NCBI GenBank assembly: GCA_026168455.1
Contig: CM047431.1
Coordinates: 1,157,598-1,221,597, forward strand
Length of the DNA: 64,000 nt
Direction of reading: 5' to 3'
Source: Theocolax elegans
Taxonomy: Eukaryota; Arthropoda; Insecta; Hymenoptera; Cerocephalidae
Shown: piece by piece, positions 1 to 10,641 of the stretch
Position numbering within the stretch: the first letter of the stretch is position 1
How the letters are laid out: each line of letters opens with the position of its first letter
Position numbers and translations under genes: made by a program
The notes under the pieces: generated by a model
What the model was told of the DNA's origin: nothing
Database searches by the model: none
What the model saw: the letters and a program-made list of their open reading frames with translations, nothing else

Positions 1-1012
1 GTGTATAGGGTGAATTGGTAGGGCAGCAGCTGTCACCAGGAGAAGATTTCGGCTTCCTCCAAGCCAAATCCAGGACGACGAAGATGTGTGAGTCGAAACA
101 AAGTCCAAAACGACGAAGACGGGAAGATTGATTTCGAGAGTGAACGCAACAGTTTGTGAAACACGGGATAGTGGATGGAAGTCCGGATAAAGTCAATTAC
201 GAGATCACAGATTTATATTTTACACTCAATTTATTTAAAATAGCATAATTATATTTCACAGAATTAATAGCTTTTGACAAATAGATACGAATTTAAAACA
301 ACAGTATTTATTGTCCGAACTGAGGTACAAAATTTAACGTAGTTGAATATACGCGAAGATACAATCTCTTATAAATGTGAGAGTATGAAGACCGACTTAT
401 TCGAGTCCGCTCGATCGACTGACTACGACTCTCCTCCACTGACTGTTGATGCGCGTCTCCTCTCGAGGTGGTATGGAGGGAAACGACTGCTGCGCATCTT
501 GTGGTACGCCGTTCTTGAAGGCGGAGCTGCTCTTGATTGGCTGTGGGCGGCCTTTCGGTGGTGTGCGGATGGGGCTGCGAATCCGCTTATTGGTTGGAGG
601 TGGGGCTTTGTCAGCAAACTGATGAGATCTTCGGCGTCTCTTGATTGTCTTGGTGAATGTTTTGATGACGTACTTATTTAGGTGATTTGGTGTATACTAT
701 TGCAATTTTGTGAAGTCATGCTATTGTCAAACACATTAGTCATTCGAGTAAGAAGATATTTAAATAGTAATATTAACGGAGTCGAGAGTCAGTTTCGTAA
801 ACATGAGTGTGTTCGTGGAAAGACATTAATTCGTATATGTAACTTAATATTAAATAAATGTTAGAATAGCAAGTATTAGCGGCATTATACAATTCATAAT
901 GCATAAGATTATTATTAATATAACGTATTGTGGCGCGAAACGCATGAATCTATTGGGAAAGGATTAGGAGAACATGACATATGAGTAGGTGGCAGAGGTT
1001 GCGTGGAGAATT
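1..1012. other. Unassigned sequence, possibly an old LTR or other repeat
   Basis: No gene can be supported here. A 112-codon open frame at 343-681 (+) has no recognisable motif and is rich in Trp and Ala where the DNA turns GC-rich (430-620). The rest is AT-rich. The change from a GC-rich block to AT-rich flanks resembles LTRs elsewhere in the window, but no TG...CA ends or partner copy were found. Confidence 0.25.
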
Positions 1013-1257
1013 GACGGTGGCGCTAGTCTGGTGGTGCAGAAGGGAACTAAGGATTTGACTTTGTGCGAGAGAGAAAGGTATGGTGATGCATGCGATAGTG
1101 GCGCTAGTCTGGTGTCGTGGAAAGGAACTAAGGATTTGACTTTGTGCGAGAGAGAAAGGTATAGGTGATTCTTGCGATAGTGGCGCTAGTCTGGTGGCGT
1201 GGAAAGGAACTAAGGATTTGACTATGTGCGAGAGAGAAAAGTATAGGTTATTCATGC
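1013..1257. repeat. Three-unit tandem repeat, 81-82 bp period
   Basis: Three head-to-tail copies lie at 1013-1093, 1094-1175 and 1176-1257. Each contains the cores GTGGCGCTAGTCTGGTG, GGAACTAAGGATTTGACT and TGTGCGAGAGAGAAA, with scattered substitutions and a single-base length change. An antisense frame through it only reflects the repeat period. Confidence 0.9.
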
Positions 1258-1429
1258 GCGTACAATATATGCGTATACATAACATATGAATATTGTATTT
1301 GAATACATTTATAACTAACTGCTAATTACATATATTGTTTATATTTGAATACGATCATTACTAACATACTATTTTATACTTATTTTGGATAAATCGTGGT
1401 TATTGTTGACTAATATAAAAGTATAAAAA

Positions 1430-2070
1430 AACTGCCCGACATTACAGCGGACGCCGAGGGGTGACTGTGAGGGACTGCCCCTGATGTTCGGAGCCGCATG
1501 ATTTGTGGGTCCGAGAACGGGGTTACTCCCCCTTCGCGCCATCTAACCCCGTTGCACCGGCCATTAAGGTCCCTGTCTCGCCACAGGCACCGAAGCGACC
1601 AACGCCACGGGCAGGTCGGAAGGAGTCGAAGAGGCGACGAGTGGAGACGCCCGCCCGCAAGGAGGGCGCTAGGAAGGGCTTGTGTGTAAAGCCTTCCAGC
1701 AACAAACCTTACTATGCGGAAGTGGTGGTGGGTCGCCGTGTGGAAGAGGCGACTCGCCGCCAGGCCGCTGCATTTGGCTTGGAGTCCACGGGCCCTTCGA
1801 GCAAGTGAAGGCAGCCCTAAGTGCGGTCGTCCAAGCCAAAGCGGACCAGAAGTCGAGGGAGTACAGAGAAAGCCTAAACGCTCCCTCGACCAGCGACCAA
1901 GCAGCGGAAGCAGCGTACGTCTTCGGAGGTATCGGCTTCTTCGGCTGGGTCGACAGCACAATCCAGCAACGAGGCGGACATTCTCAGGGAATGTCGTATG
2001 TTGCTGGAGGCTGCTGCCAATCTCCCAGCCGATGTGGCACGAGATGTAGGACAGGAGGTGGTGGAGGTAA
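1430..2070 (+). pseudogene. GC-rich retroelement-like ORF remnant (gag/ORF1-like)
   Basis: A GC-rich block, unlike its AT-rich flanks, carries coding-like plus-strand reading that moves between frames. A Pro/Arg/Lys-rich stretch with KESKRRRVETPARK (1503-1808) is followed in another frame by an Ala/Gln/Lys-rich helix-like stretch (1808-1915) and then by a third frame containing LRECRMLLEAAANLPADV (about 1980-2040). Basic, low-complexity N-terminal regions of this kind are common in retroelement ORF1 or Gag proteins, but no CCHC knuckle or catalytic motif is present. The block abuts the calpain-7 pseudogene at about 2071 and may be an insertion that removed its upstream exons. The family is not identified. 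Confidence 0.4.
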
Positions 2071-4434
2071 AGATGGTTTACTTGAATTATCAACAAAACA
2101 AAAGCCTGATTTTGCTAGATGGAGTAGACCAGAAGAACTATTTTCTGACCCTAAACTGGTGATGGGTCATGTTGTAGATTATTATATAGCATAAAGCAAA
2201 CTGTAAGATAATTATTTTAATTAAATGCAACAATAATTTTATTAAACTCCTTATTATAAATGTTATTTTTTAGGTGGTATCTGATTGTTCACTTGTTGCT
2301 TCTTTAGCAGTAAGTGCTCAATATGAAAAAAAATTTGGTCGAATACTTATTACTTCTATAATATATCCTAAAAATAAAAATAAAGAGTCAATTTATAATC
2401 CTTTTGGTAACAATTTAAAAACTTAATAATATTTTTATTCCAATTTTCTTTTAAAATTTAACATAACTAAGTTATCTTTCATTTTTAGGAAAGTATATAT
2501 TAAACTGCATATTAATGGTATTCCTCGAAAGGTAATGATAAATGATCTTTTACAGATAATATTGACTTACATGCTCTTACTGGATGGATACCAGAGAGAT
2601 GGGCTATAAGACCTAATGAGCCAGATTTTAATAAAGATAAATTATTTGAAATTTTACTATTAAGATTACATAAAGGTGATATATTAGTCACTGTTGCTAC
2701 AGGAGATCTTACTGATGTAGAAGCAGATCGAACTGGTCTTGTTCCTACTCATGCCTATGCTGTATAAGTTGTTAGAAAAATTAATGTTTGTATAATATAT
2801 TTTTTAAATGATATTTTATGAATAAAATAAATTTAACTGTTTTAATTATATTAGCAGTTGTTTGTATGCAACTTAGGGTCAACGATTATTATTGTTAAAA
2901 AATCGTTGGTCACATTTGAGGAGGAGAGGAAACTATTCAGAACTTGATATACCTGCATTAAAAGAAGCTTTAGATTATGATCCGGATTCAGCATCTCAAT
3001 TTGACAATGGTATAATTTGGATTGATTTTGAAAGTATTTGTCACGTTTTTGATGTATTTTACTTTAATTGGAATCCTGGATTATTTAATTATACCTACTG
3101 CATTCATCAGTAAGTTAATATATATAATTATACAGACATTATTTTATAAAAATATAATGATATTTTTTTTAAGAATGTGGAAAGCAGGCACTGGTCCTAC
3201 GAAAGATGCTTACAATATAGGTGATAATCCACAATTTGTATTGGGAGTACAATCAGATGTCATAGGCGCCATTTGGATACTTTAACAAGGCATATTACTG
3301 ATATTGTTGATTTTAGGCAAAATCAAGAATATATAACGGTGCTTGTTTATCAAAATGATGGCAAACGTGTTTATTAGCGACATCAGTTTATTTATTTACG
3401 AATTTATATTAAAATGATTTTGATAAAATTAATTACAATATTTTTATTTATGTAAAATAAAACTTGGTGAAAATCGTAATAAGAATTACACTCTTCACAC
3501 TCTTGTAATATCACAATATGAAAAAACTAACACTATTTATTACACACTTAAGGCTTATGGAACATCTCCTTTTACACTTCGCAAAATAGCAGAACCTTAT
3601 AAATTTGAAAAAGAGGTACAATAATTTACGATATTCAATTTAGATTAATATTATATTGTAAAAGAAGTGTGAAAATTAAATTATTCCAAATAAGTGGTTT
3701 ACCTATAGTATTTTATGCATTAATGCATAGCAGTAGTCATTTTATAGAGTAAAAATTAATAAGTTTGACTTAACATTCTCAAAGTGAAATGCTATTTGTA
3801 GAAGTGTTTAAACTATAAACACATTTTTTATTTGATGCATAGTATTTTACTTTATGTACTCACTAAACTTAATTTTGAAGTTTAACTATAGTTATGTTAT
3901 AAAAATATCAGTACTTATATATTTATTTCATTTGGATTAAAAAAAATTTGACATTTTTAATTCAATATTTAATAGATCACTGATGGTCAATGGAAAGGAA
4001 CTAGTGCAGGTAGATATGGAAATCATCCTGTGACTTATATTAATAATCCCAGATATCAATTGGATTTAGAGAGTTCACACAATAATATTGGTTACTTATT
4101 ATTTTAAAAGGTCCTAAACAGTATCAAATTGGATTTGAAATTCTATCTGTTGTTTTAAATGATCCTGTTGTTTCAACCGCTTTTAAAAGTAAAAGCTCTG
4201 GTATTTTTAGGTAATTGTTTAAAAACTTACTAAAATGGTTACATTTACCAAATATGTTAAACAAATATATATTTGAATTTCAGATCTGGATTTGTATATT
4301 TAGAGTTAAAAGATGTACCAGCTGGTACTTACAATGTAATTCCATCAACTTACTTGCCAGGGCAAAAAGGGCCATTTTTTTTACTTTCAAATCATCGTGT
4401 AATATACAACTTAGTCGTCTTCAATAAAGCTTAA
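2071..4434 (+). pseudogene. CAPN7: Calpain-7-like (PalB-type cysteine protease) pseudogene with introns
   Basis: Six or more exon-like blocks match calpain-7, an intracellular papain-fold protease with C-terminal beta-sandwich domains. Visible blocks are LSTKQKPDFARW (from 2071); the catalytic-Cys block [14 protein letters not shown] (2274 on); NIDLHALTGWIPERW and the catalytic-His block LVPTHAYAV (2560-2766); the catalytic-Asn block LKNRWSHLRRRG (2895 on); DAYNIGDNPQF (3200s); VISQYEKTNTIYYT (3500s); WKGTSAGRYGNHP (3990s); and VPAGTYNVIPSTYLPGQ (4310-4370), ending in a stop near 4434. Plausible introns remain, with GT at 2203, AG before 2274, GT at 2407 and AG before 2489, so this is not a processed copy. 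Breaks are frameshifts near 2160-2180, 2500 and 3283, a stop near 3376, a frameshift near 4090, and loss of about 40 codons between the Cys and His blocks near 2555. The MIT-domain exons are absent. The usual Asn-Pro-Trp is Asn-Arg-Trp. Confidence 0.88.
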
Positions 4435-4953
4435 AGATTATTATTATACATTAATGTTACAAAAAAATTACAAACACAAGTATTTTACTTAAACTAAGTA
4501 AATGAATTGCAATCTCAACAAACAAATGTAAATCTAATAATATTGTAAATAGACTTGCACAAAATTTTTATGAACGCACAATTGTCTGGTTTTTTTCTAC
4601 TCCCAATTTATTTATTTAAACAGTTGTATTGTATAGTATAGTACATTAACATATATATGTTTTTATTTTATCAACCAACCACTGTTTTTAAAATATTAAT
4701 TCAGTGGTAGTATTTCATATACTTAGCCAAAATGCCGTAGCATCAACTCTCTCTTACAGGAATTTAAAAAAATCAAAATATTATTTTCTTTTATGTATTA
4801 TATAAATACATATCAAACTGATGACAAAAACAACTAAGATCCGGTCTATTAATTGGTTTATCGTAATTATATATAGAAAATTGTATTTTAATTAAACACT
4901 TATACATTGTTGCTTAAAATTTCATACAAATTTCTGCAATTGAAAGAACTGAA
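4435..4953. other. AT-rich non-coding sequence
   Basis: No coding frame or structural RNA is visible. A motif of about 65 bp near 4913-4978 (TTAAAA..CATACAAATTTCTGCAATTGAAAG..ACTGAAATCAAA..GAATCGACAAG) recurs at 5231-5300 and 5352-5420 inside the adjoining repeat arm. Confidence 0.5.
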
Positions 4954-5761
4954 ATCAAAATAGAATCGACAAGTATTGTGTACCATATCAACACAAACTT
5001 TTAATTTATTTATTATTATTTTAGGTATTCACTTTACATAACTCGTTTATTCGTTATTTGTGTCTCTAGAAAGTACTTTATAAAACACCTTCGACGAAGG
5101 TGTCTAACTTCGCAAGTATGGTTTCCAATCACACTTTCAAATACGATGTCTGATAAAAAAATTATTAATTTTTACTCCCATCTTTTTTCTATACTTATGT
5201 TTCTTTTTTATAATTAGACATTTTATATATTTTGCTTAAACTTCATAAGTAGTTTCTGCTATTGAAAGTACTGAAATCAAAGCGGAATAATCGACAAGTA
5301 TTTTTTACCATACCATAAATTGTATTTTAATTAAACGTTTATATATTGTTTCTTAAACTCCATAAAAAGTTTCCGCAATCGAAAGTACTGAAATCAAAGT
5401 AGAATCAACAAGTATTTATTTTTAAAAATACAAATATCTTTTAAATTGAAAACAAACATTTTTTCAAAAAAGTATCTTACAAATTTACATTTCAATTCTA
5501 GTCCTGTCATGTCCTACAAGCAATAGATAAATAATTTTTTAATAATTTTATTAATTTCTGCAAAACTGATAAAAAATAAATTTCTCACTTTTTTATTCTC
5601 TTTAAATATATACACAATGTATATCCTTCCCGTGTCTTGCAGCAATAGATAAACAATTTTATATAATAATAATAATATTCATTTGTGCAAAATTAATTTC
5701 TGCAAAACAAATAAAAAAGTAATTTCTCTCTTTTTTATTCTCTTTAAATAAAATAATACTT
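4954..5761 (+). repeat. Left arm of an 815-bp inverted repeat (interrupted by gypsy-1)
   Basis: The segment is the reverse complement of 17994-18808 apart from a few changes. The match continues on the far side of gypsy-1 for the bases gcaccac (15881-15887), so the arm totals 815 bp, the same length as its partner. The arm is AT-rich and non-coding and holds diverged copies of a motif of about 65 bp ending in GAAATCAAA..GAAT..CGACAAGTAT. The underlying element family is not recognised. Confidence 0.9.
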
Positions 5762-7160
5762 TGTGATGTAGCAACATCACTGGGCGTCGGCTGGAGAGTC
5801 GTTGCTGGTGTATACGCGCACCTCCGGACGCGCATCGCTCCGCGGTAGTACCCGGGTACTACTCCCGCCGGTGGGGATCGCGTACACCCGGGGAAACGGT
5901 CGCGAGGCACGTTGTTTACGTGCCGGCCCGCGCTCAGTTGTCGCCATCTTGAATCGATCTAGATTCAAGCGCGCGCACACTGAACACGCGGTCCGCGCTC
6001 GTATCGATACGGGGATCGCGCGCATATAGTATAGGGAATTTGGAACGCGGATAGTGGGGGAACATGTGTATAAGAGTACGGAGATAAATGTATATTTGAA
6101 TTTAGCGCTATTAACTAGAGAATAATTTAGTGATCTATTGAACCAATCAATAGATGACTTTATTAGAGAATAAGACTTCCGTATGGGTAAATATAACAGC
6201 ATATTACGTTATATGACTGTAATTACCTTAAATACGGAAAGTCGTAATACTAGTTGGGACAATGATAACTTATGCAAATTAGTTGTCATTTTTATTTATA
6301 GTGGGGTAAATACGGGTAGCTTTATTACACCTGTGACGGATACGGAAGGGTTGGAGAAATATAATATTGCCGTATCCCTCGCAGGTAACGAGAGAGAGAA
6401 CAGATAGGGATATTAGGAGATTGAGGGAGATGGAAAATCGGGGAAGAAGTTTGGCGTGACTCGGAAAAACGGATCATCGCCATTCTGATTCTACCCACCG
6501 AAAAGTACAGTGTTTTCCTATATTTTGATTCTATCGATCGCAGAATATTATAAGGGAGGATTTATTTTTGTATAAGAAGGATTAAGGAGTATCCGTAGAT
6601 TTAATCACTTTCATAAGGAGGAATAATTAATTCACAATTTATACAGATATAGATATATATATAAATTTCCAAACGGAATAGTATCCAAGGAATATATTTA
6701 GATATTATTTATATTATATTAATTATCTTATTGATTTCGTTTCATCGACTTGGTGAGTTATTTTAATTATTAAAATAATAATTGATTTATTTAGTGGGGA
6801 CAAAATAAGGATAAATTCAGTGCGCGTTTTTTTCTCTTATTAAATTAAATTATTTATTTTACTTATTTAAAAATTAACGTTCTCTCTCTCGTGGTTAGTG
6901 GTGCCACGGGATCTATTATTAGATCCCGTAATATAATTAGTTATATCTAAATTTTGTTAAGGGTGTTAATATTCGTTACGCGGTTTAATAGTTATCCGGA
7001 ACTATTATTTTATTCAACGGAACTTCCTCTGGGTGAGTACACCGGGTAATCAGGACTAATAAACTAATAATTGTTTTTCTTTTCGATGATGTTGGGAATC
7101 CGGATATAATTTTATTTACAGAATATTTTTTTTGTTATGTAAATTAAAACCAGCATCACA
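5762..7160 (+). repeat. Gypsy-1 5' LTR
   Basis: The 1399-bp LTR starts TGTGATGTAG and ends CAGCATCACA. It opens with a hairpin-capable palindrome, GTGATGT-agca-ACATCAC (5763-5780). The first 270 bp are GC-rich and the remainder AT-rich. Frames inside it occur identically in the 3' LTR and are not genes. Confidence 0.97.
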
Positions 7161-7162
7161 TT

Positions 7163-7180
7163 TGGCGCCCAACGTGGGGC
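7163..7180 (+). other. Gypsy-1 primer binding site (tRNA-Lys CTT type)
   Basis: The 18 bases TGGCGCCCAACGTGGGGC start two bases after the LTR. They are complementary to the 3' end of insect tRNA-Lys(CTT) plus CCA as I recall that sequence. Gypsy-2 and gypsy-3 have shorter matches to the same tRNA end. Confidence 0.85.
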
Positions 7181-8260
7181 TTTTATTGTACATTAAGTGA
7201 TTAAATTATTTTCGGTTTGTTAGCAAATTGAACGTTTTTTTTTTGTACATCGGCGGAAGTTGAATTGACGAATATTTTAGGGAGTGTTTTAAAAATTTTC
7301 AGTGGGGTAGAGAGAGAGAAATTTTGGGCGTCGGTTACGCCATTTTGAAAAATTGTAAATTCATTTGCTGCCATTTTAACGTTTAACTGGCCGCGTTGAA
7401 ATTTAATTATTACCGTTTCTAGTGGGAGATAAACTGATATATTATTTTATTTTTATTATTATTGCAATAATTATTGTCGTTGCTGTCTGTTGCTATCACC
7501 TATTTTGCAAGCGCTTTTTGTGGGCTGCTGCTATTTTAAAGGTGATTTGTTGATTGTTGAATCAAAGTTAGTAAAACTTTTATTCGACAATTTAACAATT
7601 TTTGCGGTAGACAGTGACATCGCCTCGTGCCAAATAAAAAATAGTTGGGAGATAATTATTTATTTTATTTATTGTATTATTTTCTGATATTTGGGACGTA
7701 TATAAATTATTATTCATGGTAATTTTGAATATATGTATTGGAATTGACCATTTGTAAAAGCAATCAGGAGTTGGACGTGAGGACACCACAAGGAGATAAA
7801 TTTCTTTTTTGTTTCACCAGCCATTTTAATAAGGATTTATTTATTTATTGTTTTTTTTTTCCATTTTTTAGGAAGATATACAAAACGGTAATCTCCAGAA
7901 TAATAATTATAATTTATATTTTTATAATTTATATTTATTTTTATGTGCCAATATTTATTTCTATTTATATAGCGGATGTGCATTTTTTTTCTCTTTTTTC
8001 TGTTTTTTTTTGTTCGTGATTTACAGTGGGGTTTAGGAAAATTTATTTATTTGGCGCGAGGCTTTATCTGGTCAGATCGGACCCGTGCACCGAAGAGTTC
8101 CCGTTTAATTCAGTTTACGAAGGAATTAAGATCACTGGGGTTGATTAAAGCTTAATATTAAAGTCATTTTAATTTTTTTTTGTTCGTGTTTTTAAGTTAT
8201 TCTCTCGGTTGTTTGTAGTATTTTGGCGTTGTTGCTTTTGTCGTATCGGAATTTAGTAAA
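7181..8260 (+). other. Gypsy-1 untranslated leader
   Basis: This is about 1.08 kb of T-rich sequence between the PBS and the gag ATG at 8261. The short frames in it are low-complexity Phe/Ile/Tyr runs from AT-rich DNA and are not supported as genes. Confidence 0.7.
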
Positions 8261-10636
8261 ATGGGTAGTCACAAGGAACGAATGGAAAATATCCTTAAAC
8301 AGTCTACAGGGGCGAGGGAATTATCTAGAAAGATTTCAAAAATAGACCCTAAATTAATTAAGGAGTTATTGGAAAAACAAGGGTTAAGTACAGTAGGGTC
8401 ATTCGGGACATTGAAAGATAGGTTATTAAGGGCGGACTGTAGGAAAATAGATGTTAACTTAAACGTACCGTGGTATACGGATGACGAAGGGGAGGGGGAA
8501 ATACCGACAAGAGCAGATGAAACAGAAGTAGAACAACCCATTAATGAGAATAGTAAGGAAAATAGTGACAAAGGGGAATGTAATAGAAAAGGGAAACAAG
8601 TAAAGGAAAGTGAAGACAAAATAATGGAAAGTGTTAGTCAGGAAGTAGTGGAAGTAGGGAAAGAGACTCAGATTAGTGAAAAGAATCAGGAGAAAACGGG
8701 TGCGCGTAAGAAATCGAATGGGAAATCAAAGGAAACGGTAACTACGGATAGAAGTGAAGTAGTAGGGAGTAACATAGATGTAGGGAATTTGAGGATATTA
8801 GTAACCGACATTATTAGGGAGGTTATGGGTAATCAGTTAGAAAGCGCGTTAATTAAAATAGTAGATGCAAGGTTGCAAAATTTGCAAGCTAGCAAACAGG
8901 TAGAAGAGTTAGGTCAACCAGAAAGGGTTGAAACCGAAGGAGATATTAATAATAGTAGAGATTTAGTGGAATATAGTGAATTAAAGAATTCATTAGTAGA
9001 AGAATTAAAGCGTAAAGCGACAAATGGTAGTGCGGACGAATTAGGATCGAGAAAAAGAGAATCTACTCCCAAGCGATGTAATAACTTAGGGCCAAAGAAG
9101 TTAGGTTTCTCAAAGGGCGAGTTTTTATATAATAAGGGGAAAAGAATTTATTACGTTGAGGAAACCGACACAGGTAGTAGTTCAGAAGAGGAAATATGCA
9201 AAAGTAGGAGAGTCCATAAAGAAAAAAAGATAATGCGTAGACAGGTAGATCAGAATCAGGACAGGGAGTTAGTTGGGACAGATATGAGCGGAAATAGTGA
9301 TAATGAGGGAGTCTGGGAAACTCCGAGGTCTAATAAGACCAGCCAACGTCAGAGAGGGGTGAATCAGTTGCGCAGTATGCAGTGTGTTAAGATGCTGCAA
9401 AACTGGAAAATACACTTTTCTGGCGAAGGTAAGGAGGGTCCGGAGGAGTACTTGGCTCAACTTCAAGATTGCTATGAAGGAACAGCGTATTCTGATACAG
9501 AGTTCCTAAGCGCGATTCCTTGTACGTTATCGAAAACCGCGGTTAGGTGGTTTCGATCAGTAAAGGAAAAGATTAAGACGCTTAAAGAGTTTAAACGCGC
9601 ATTCAGACATAGATTCATGGGGATATTAGATAGAGAGGATATCATGGAAGAATTGCGTAGAAGGACTCAAGCAAAGGGAGAGGATATAGCTAGTTACCTA
9701 TCGTGTATTAGACTTATAGTAGGGCATTTTAAGAAACCTCCGTCGGAATGTCAGCTGGTTCCATTGATATTCCGTAATCTGTTGCCGGAGTATCGGAAGG
9801 CAATGGAAAACGAATATCTCGATAGTTTGGACGATATTGAGAAGTGGGGGAGAAAATACGAACGGAAGAAAGAATTAGACAACCGTTACGTTCCTCCGCC
9901 ACCTAAGGAAAGGACTTGGATTCCAGAAGCCGCATACCAAGGGCCGAGAGTAAAGGGTAAGGTGGCTAAGGTGGAAGAAAATGAACAGGGTGTAGTTGGG
10001 TCGAAAGACAAGCTGAAGCCGACGAAGGTAGATAAAGGGTCGAGTAAAAGCGCGGTTAAGGCTAAAGTGCAGGTGGATTCGCAGGAGCAGCCAATCACAG
10101 CGGCAATGGTTGTGGCCAAGCAGGCACCACCACAAAATGCGAGACCACCGGTACAGCAGCAGACTGGTTGGTCAAGACCACCAGCTGATGGCCAACGGGT
10201 GAATTATAACGATCGGAATTTTAATCGTAGGGAATTTCCGTCGAATAGGTGGCAGAATCAACCCGATAGTAGGGAATTTCAGTCGAATAGGTGGCAGAAT
10301 AGACCAGATAATAGGGAATTTAGGGAGTCGAATAGATTTGTTAGTAATGGAAATAGGGACGAGAATAGAGCTTTTCACGGTCCGTGTTTCGAGTGTCAGA
10401 AGGTAGGGCATAGGAGTTCCGAGTGTCCCAATAGGAGGTGCTATTTTTGTAAAAAACCGGGTCATAACATACGAAACTGCTCCCTTCGCAAAACTGAGGG
10501 GTTAGCATGTCAAGTTTGTAAAACAGTTGGGGCGACATTCGACGATTGTCCGAATTGTACACAGTTTAGGGGGATGTTGGGAAACGGCAAATCGGGAGTT
10601 CAGAAAGGTCCCCTGACTCTCGAATCACGGCAGTAG
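8261..10636 (+). CDS. gag: Gypsy-1 Gag polyprotein (791 aa)
   Basis: This is the structural protein that forms the element's particles and binds its RNA. Residues about 30-58 contain LIKELLEKQGLSTVG followed by LKDRLLRA, which fits the helix-GLST-G-helix pattern of a SAP motif. Residues 60-370 are charged and probably disordered. A Ty3/gypsy capsid region runs from about 377 (WKIHFSGEGKEGPEEYLAQL) to about 545. Near the C-terminus lie two CCHC knuckles, CFECQKVGHRSSEC (709-722) and CYFCKKPGHNIRNC (727-740). A third Cys cluster, CQVC-x9-CPNC (750-766), lacks the knuckle His. The ATG at 8261 starts just before the SAP-like region. The frame ends at TAG 10634-10636, inside the frameshift pseudoknot, and overlaps pol. 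Confidence 0.95.
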   Translation: MGSHKERMENILKQSTGARELSRKISKIDPKLIKELLEKQGLSTVGSFGTLKDRLLRADCRKIDVNLNVPWYTDDEGEGEIPTRADETEVEQPINENSKENSDKGECNRKGKQVKESEDKIMESVSQEVVEVGKETQISEKNQEKTGARKKSNGKSKETVTTDRSEVVGSNIDVGNLRILVTDIIREVMGNQLESALIKIVDARLQNLQASKQVEELGQPERVETEGDINNSRDLVEYSELKNSLVEELKRKATNGSADELGSRKRESTPKRCNNLGPKKLGFSKGEFLYNKGKRIYYVEETDTGSSSEEEICKSRRVHKEKKIMRRQVDQNQDRELVGTDMSGNSDNEGVWETPRSNKTSQRQRGVNQLRSMQCVKMLQNWKIHFSGEGKEGPEEYLAQLQDCYEGTAYSDTEFLSAIPCTLSKTAVRWFRSVKEKIKTLKEFKRAFRHRFMGILDREDIMEELRRRTQAKGEDIASYLSCIRLIVGHFKKPPSECQLVPLIFRNLLPEYRKAMENEYLDSLDDIEKWGRKYERKKELDNRYVPPPPKERTWIPEAAYQGPRVKGKVAKVEENEQGVVGSKDKLKPTKVDKGSSKSAVKAKVQVDSQEQPITAAMVVAKQAPPQNARPPVQQQTGWSRPPADGQRVNYNDRNFNRREFPSNRWQNQPDSREFQSNRWQNRPDNREFRESNRFVSNGNRDENRAFHGPCFECQKVGHRSSECPNRRCYFCKKPGHNIRNCSLRKTEGLACQVCKTVGATFDDCPNCTQFRGMLGNGKSGVQKGPLTLESRQ

Positions 10637-10641
10637 GGACC
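10579..10641 (+). promoter_or_regulatory. Gypsy-1 -1 ribosomal frameshift signal: slippery heptamer plus H-type pseudoknot
   Basis: G GGA AAC (10579-10585) is in the gag frame in the X XXY YYZ arrangement. After a 7-nt spacer (10586-10592), stem 1 pairs 10593-10603 with 10613-10622: 10 pairs, one G-U, U10600 bulged. Its loop contains GGTCCC (10607-10612), which pairs with GGGACC (10636-10641) to form stem 2. The loop lengths are 3 nt (10604-10606) and 13 nt (10623-10635). A -1 shift here enters the open pol frame, which opens only after a stop at 10567-10569. Confidence 0.88.

Noticed and set aside
1013..1257. CRISPR-like array
   Set aside because: The three units are contiguous with no unique spacers, and the context is a eukaryotic genome.
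5777..6202. 141-codon minus-strand frame, repeated at 14493-14918
   Set aside because: It lies entirely in the two LTRs of gypsy-1 and is identical because the LTRs are. It has no protein motif.
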